From the NCBI RefSeq assembly GCF_009707365.1, contig NZ_CP046122.1, positions 1,674,001 to 1,738,000 of the forward strand: a stretch of 64,000 nucleotides of DNA. The letters are read 5' to 3'. The stretch's first letter is position 1, and every line of letters starts with the position of its first letter. This DNA is from Microlunatus sp. Gsoil 973. Its GTDB lineage: Bacteria; Actinomycetota; Actinomycetes; Propionibacteriales; Propionibacteriaceae. The translations under genes were made by a program, and so were the position numbers. Of the stretch, positions 62,980 to 64,000 are shown piece after piece. The notes under the pieces are model-generated. The model had not been told where the DNA came from, did no database searches, and saw only the letters and a program-made list of their open reading frames with translations.

Positions 62980-64000
62980 AGGTAATGACAGTCGTCGGCA
63001 CCCGACCCGAGATCATCCGGCTTTCCCGCGTCATCCATCGGTTGGACGACACAGTCGATCATGTGCTGGTCCACACCGGGCAGAACTACGACTACCAACT
63101 CAATGAGGTCTTCTTCGAAGATCTTGATCTTCGCAAGCCCGATCACTTCCTCCAGGTGGACACCTCGTCCCTGGGACGCGTGCTCGGCGAGACCTTGATC
63201 AAGTCCGAGGAAGTCCTGCGTTCGGAGCAGCCTGACGCCGTTCTGGTGCTGGGTGACACCAACAGTTGTATCGCCGCAGTGATGGCGAAGAGGATGAAGA
63301 TCCCCGTTTATCACATGGAGGCGGGCAACCGTTGCTTCGACGAGAACGTTCCAGAGGAGACCAACCGTCGGCTTGTTGATCACGTCGCGGACTTCAACCT
63401 GGTGTACACAGAGCACGCCCGACGCAACCTGCTCGCAGAGGGCCTGCACCCGCGGCGAATTATCAAAACAGGGTCTCCGATGTGCGAGGTATTGGAGGCC
63501 TACCGCGAGGGCTACGAAAGTTCCGACGTGCTGCAACGATTTGGGCTCAACCCTCAGGGGTTCCTGCTCGTCAGCGCGCACCGCGAGGAGAACGTCGACT
63601 CCCCCACCCGGTTGCGCCAGCTTCTGCGCGGGGTCACCGGGGTGCATGAGGCAACGGCACTTCCCGTCTTCGTGTCCACCCATCCGCGAACCCGCAAACG
63701 GCTCGAGGCCCTGGACGACTGGCGTCCCGAGACGTGGATGACGTTCTCGGAGCCGCTAGGCTTCAACGACTACATCAGGCTGCAACTCGAATCCGCATGT
63801 GTACTCAGCGACTCCGGGACAATTGCCGAGGAGTCCTCCATACTCGGCTTTCCAGCCGTTACGCTGCGCGATTCGATCGAACGACCCGAAGCTCTCGACA
63901 CCGGTGCGATCATCATGACCGGATTAAGCGCTGATGACATGGTTTCGGCTGTGCAACAGGCGACTCGCGACCTCGCCAAGGATCGTGACAGCGTGGTGCC
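62976..64000 (+). CDS. capG: UDP-N-acetyl 2-epimerase (CapG/FnlC/WbjD type), cut by window end
   Basis: GT-B fold 2-epimerase, about 341 residues visible. It begins MKVMTVVGTRPEIIRLSRVI and has the family's LVLGDTNSCIAAVMAKR, HMEAGNRCFDENVPEETNRR and SDSGTIAEESSILGFP. It converts the CapF product to UDP-N-acetyl-L-fucosamine. ATG 62976 overlaps the capF stop and has GAGGAGG upstream. The C-terminal end lies outside the window, where transferases and flippase genes would be expected. Confidence 0.92.
   Translation, partial: MKVMTVVGTRPEIIRLSRVIHRLDDTVDHVLVHTGQNYDYQLNEVFFEDLDLRKPDHFLQVDTSSLGRVLGETLIKSEEVLRSEQPDAVLVLGDTNSCIAAVMAKRMKIPVYHMEAGNRCFDENVPEETNRRLVDHVADFNLVYTEHARRNLLAEGLHPRRIIKTGSPMCEVLEAYREGYESSDVLQRFGLNPQGFLLVSAHREENVDSPTRLRQLLRGVTGVHEATALPVFVSTHPRTRKRLEALDDWRPETWMTFSEPLGFNDYIRLQLESACVLSDSGTIAEESSILGFPAVTLRDSIERPEALDTGAIIMTGLSADDMVSAVQQATRDLAKDRDSVV

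Overview
The window is high-GC DNA with an actinobacterial gene complement. The main evidence is a phosphatidylinositol-mannoside lipid cluster (pgsA, patA, pimA next to a HIT protein and thrS) and a gcvP/MerR/DUF151/MerR/GarA-like FHA/gcvH/DUF881 block, both arranged much as in mycobacteria and relatives. GTG and TTG starts and start-stop overlaps are frequent. My best guess is a soil-type member of the Propionibacteriales (Microlunatus-like), but the sequence alone does not fix the genus.

Layout. 1-7.3 kb: a truncated peptide-type ABC binding protein, rarA, aspS, a PrmC-like methyltransferase and a LssY_C membrane protein. 7.3-14.7 kb: a sugar-use locus with a GH36 alpha-galactosidase, two sugar ABC permeases and a binding lipoprotein on the minus strand, and divergently an enolase-superfamily enzyme with an FCD/GntR regulator. 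14.7-24.4 kb: mixed housekeeping genes (DUF1918, an mraY away from any cell-division cluster, cupin, phosphotransferase, FAD oxidoreductase, folD, cardiolipin synthase, a frameshifted YciO/Sua5 gene, an MHS-type transporter, an SDR). 24.4-31.8 kb: metG with a candidate Met leader-peptide attenuator, soxR, a PPi-type phosphofructokinase, galM, a YhjD/BrkB membrane protein, a frameshifted SLC13/ArsB-like permease and a pterin dehydratase. 31.8-39.3 kb: a complete peptide/oligosaccharide ABC operon behind a palindromic operator, ending with an uncharacterised soluble protein and a strong bidirectional terminator. 39.3-55.7 kb: gcvP behind a glycine riboswitch, an AraC regulator, a GAF-ANTAR protein, then the long minus-strand run of conserved actinobacterial genes from thrS down to a MerR gene. 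56.2-64 kb: the start of an extracellular polysaccharide operon: Wzz-BY-kinase fusion, a long UDP-GlcNAc dehydratase, a DegT aminotransferase and CapE/CapF/CapG for UDP-N-acetyl-L-fucosamine; the last gene runs off the window.

The most unusual material is non-coding. A 42-bp interspersed repeat family occurs seven times (plus one half copy) and clusters at the ends of rarA, aspS, metG and the MerR genes. A tandem array of four large imperfect palindromes, carrying eight CTCAACGTTTGAG-type boxes, lies upstream of a MerR gene. A short Met-Met leader ORF with mutually exclusive hairpins precedes metG. Three genes (YciO, the ArsB-like permease and a DUF881 gene) each break by a single base in a G/C run, which suggests either assembly indels or recent decay.
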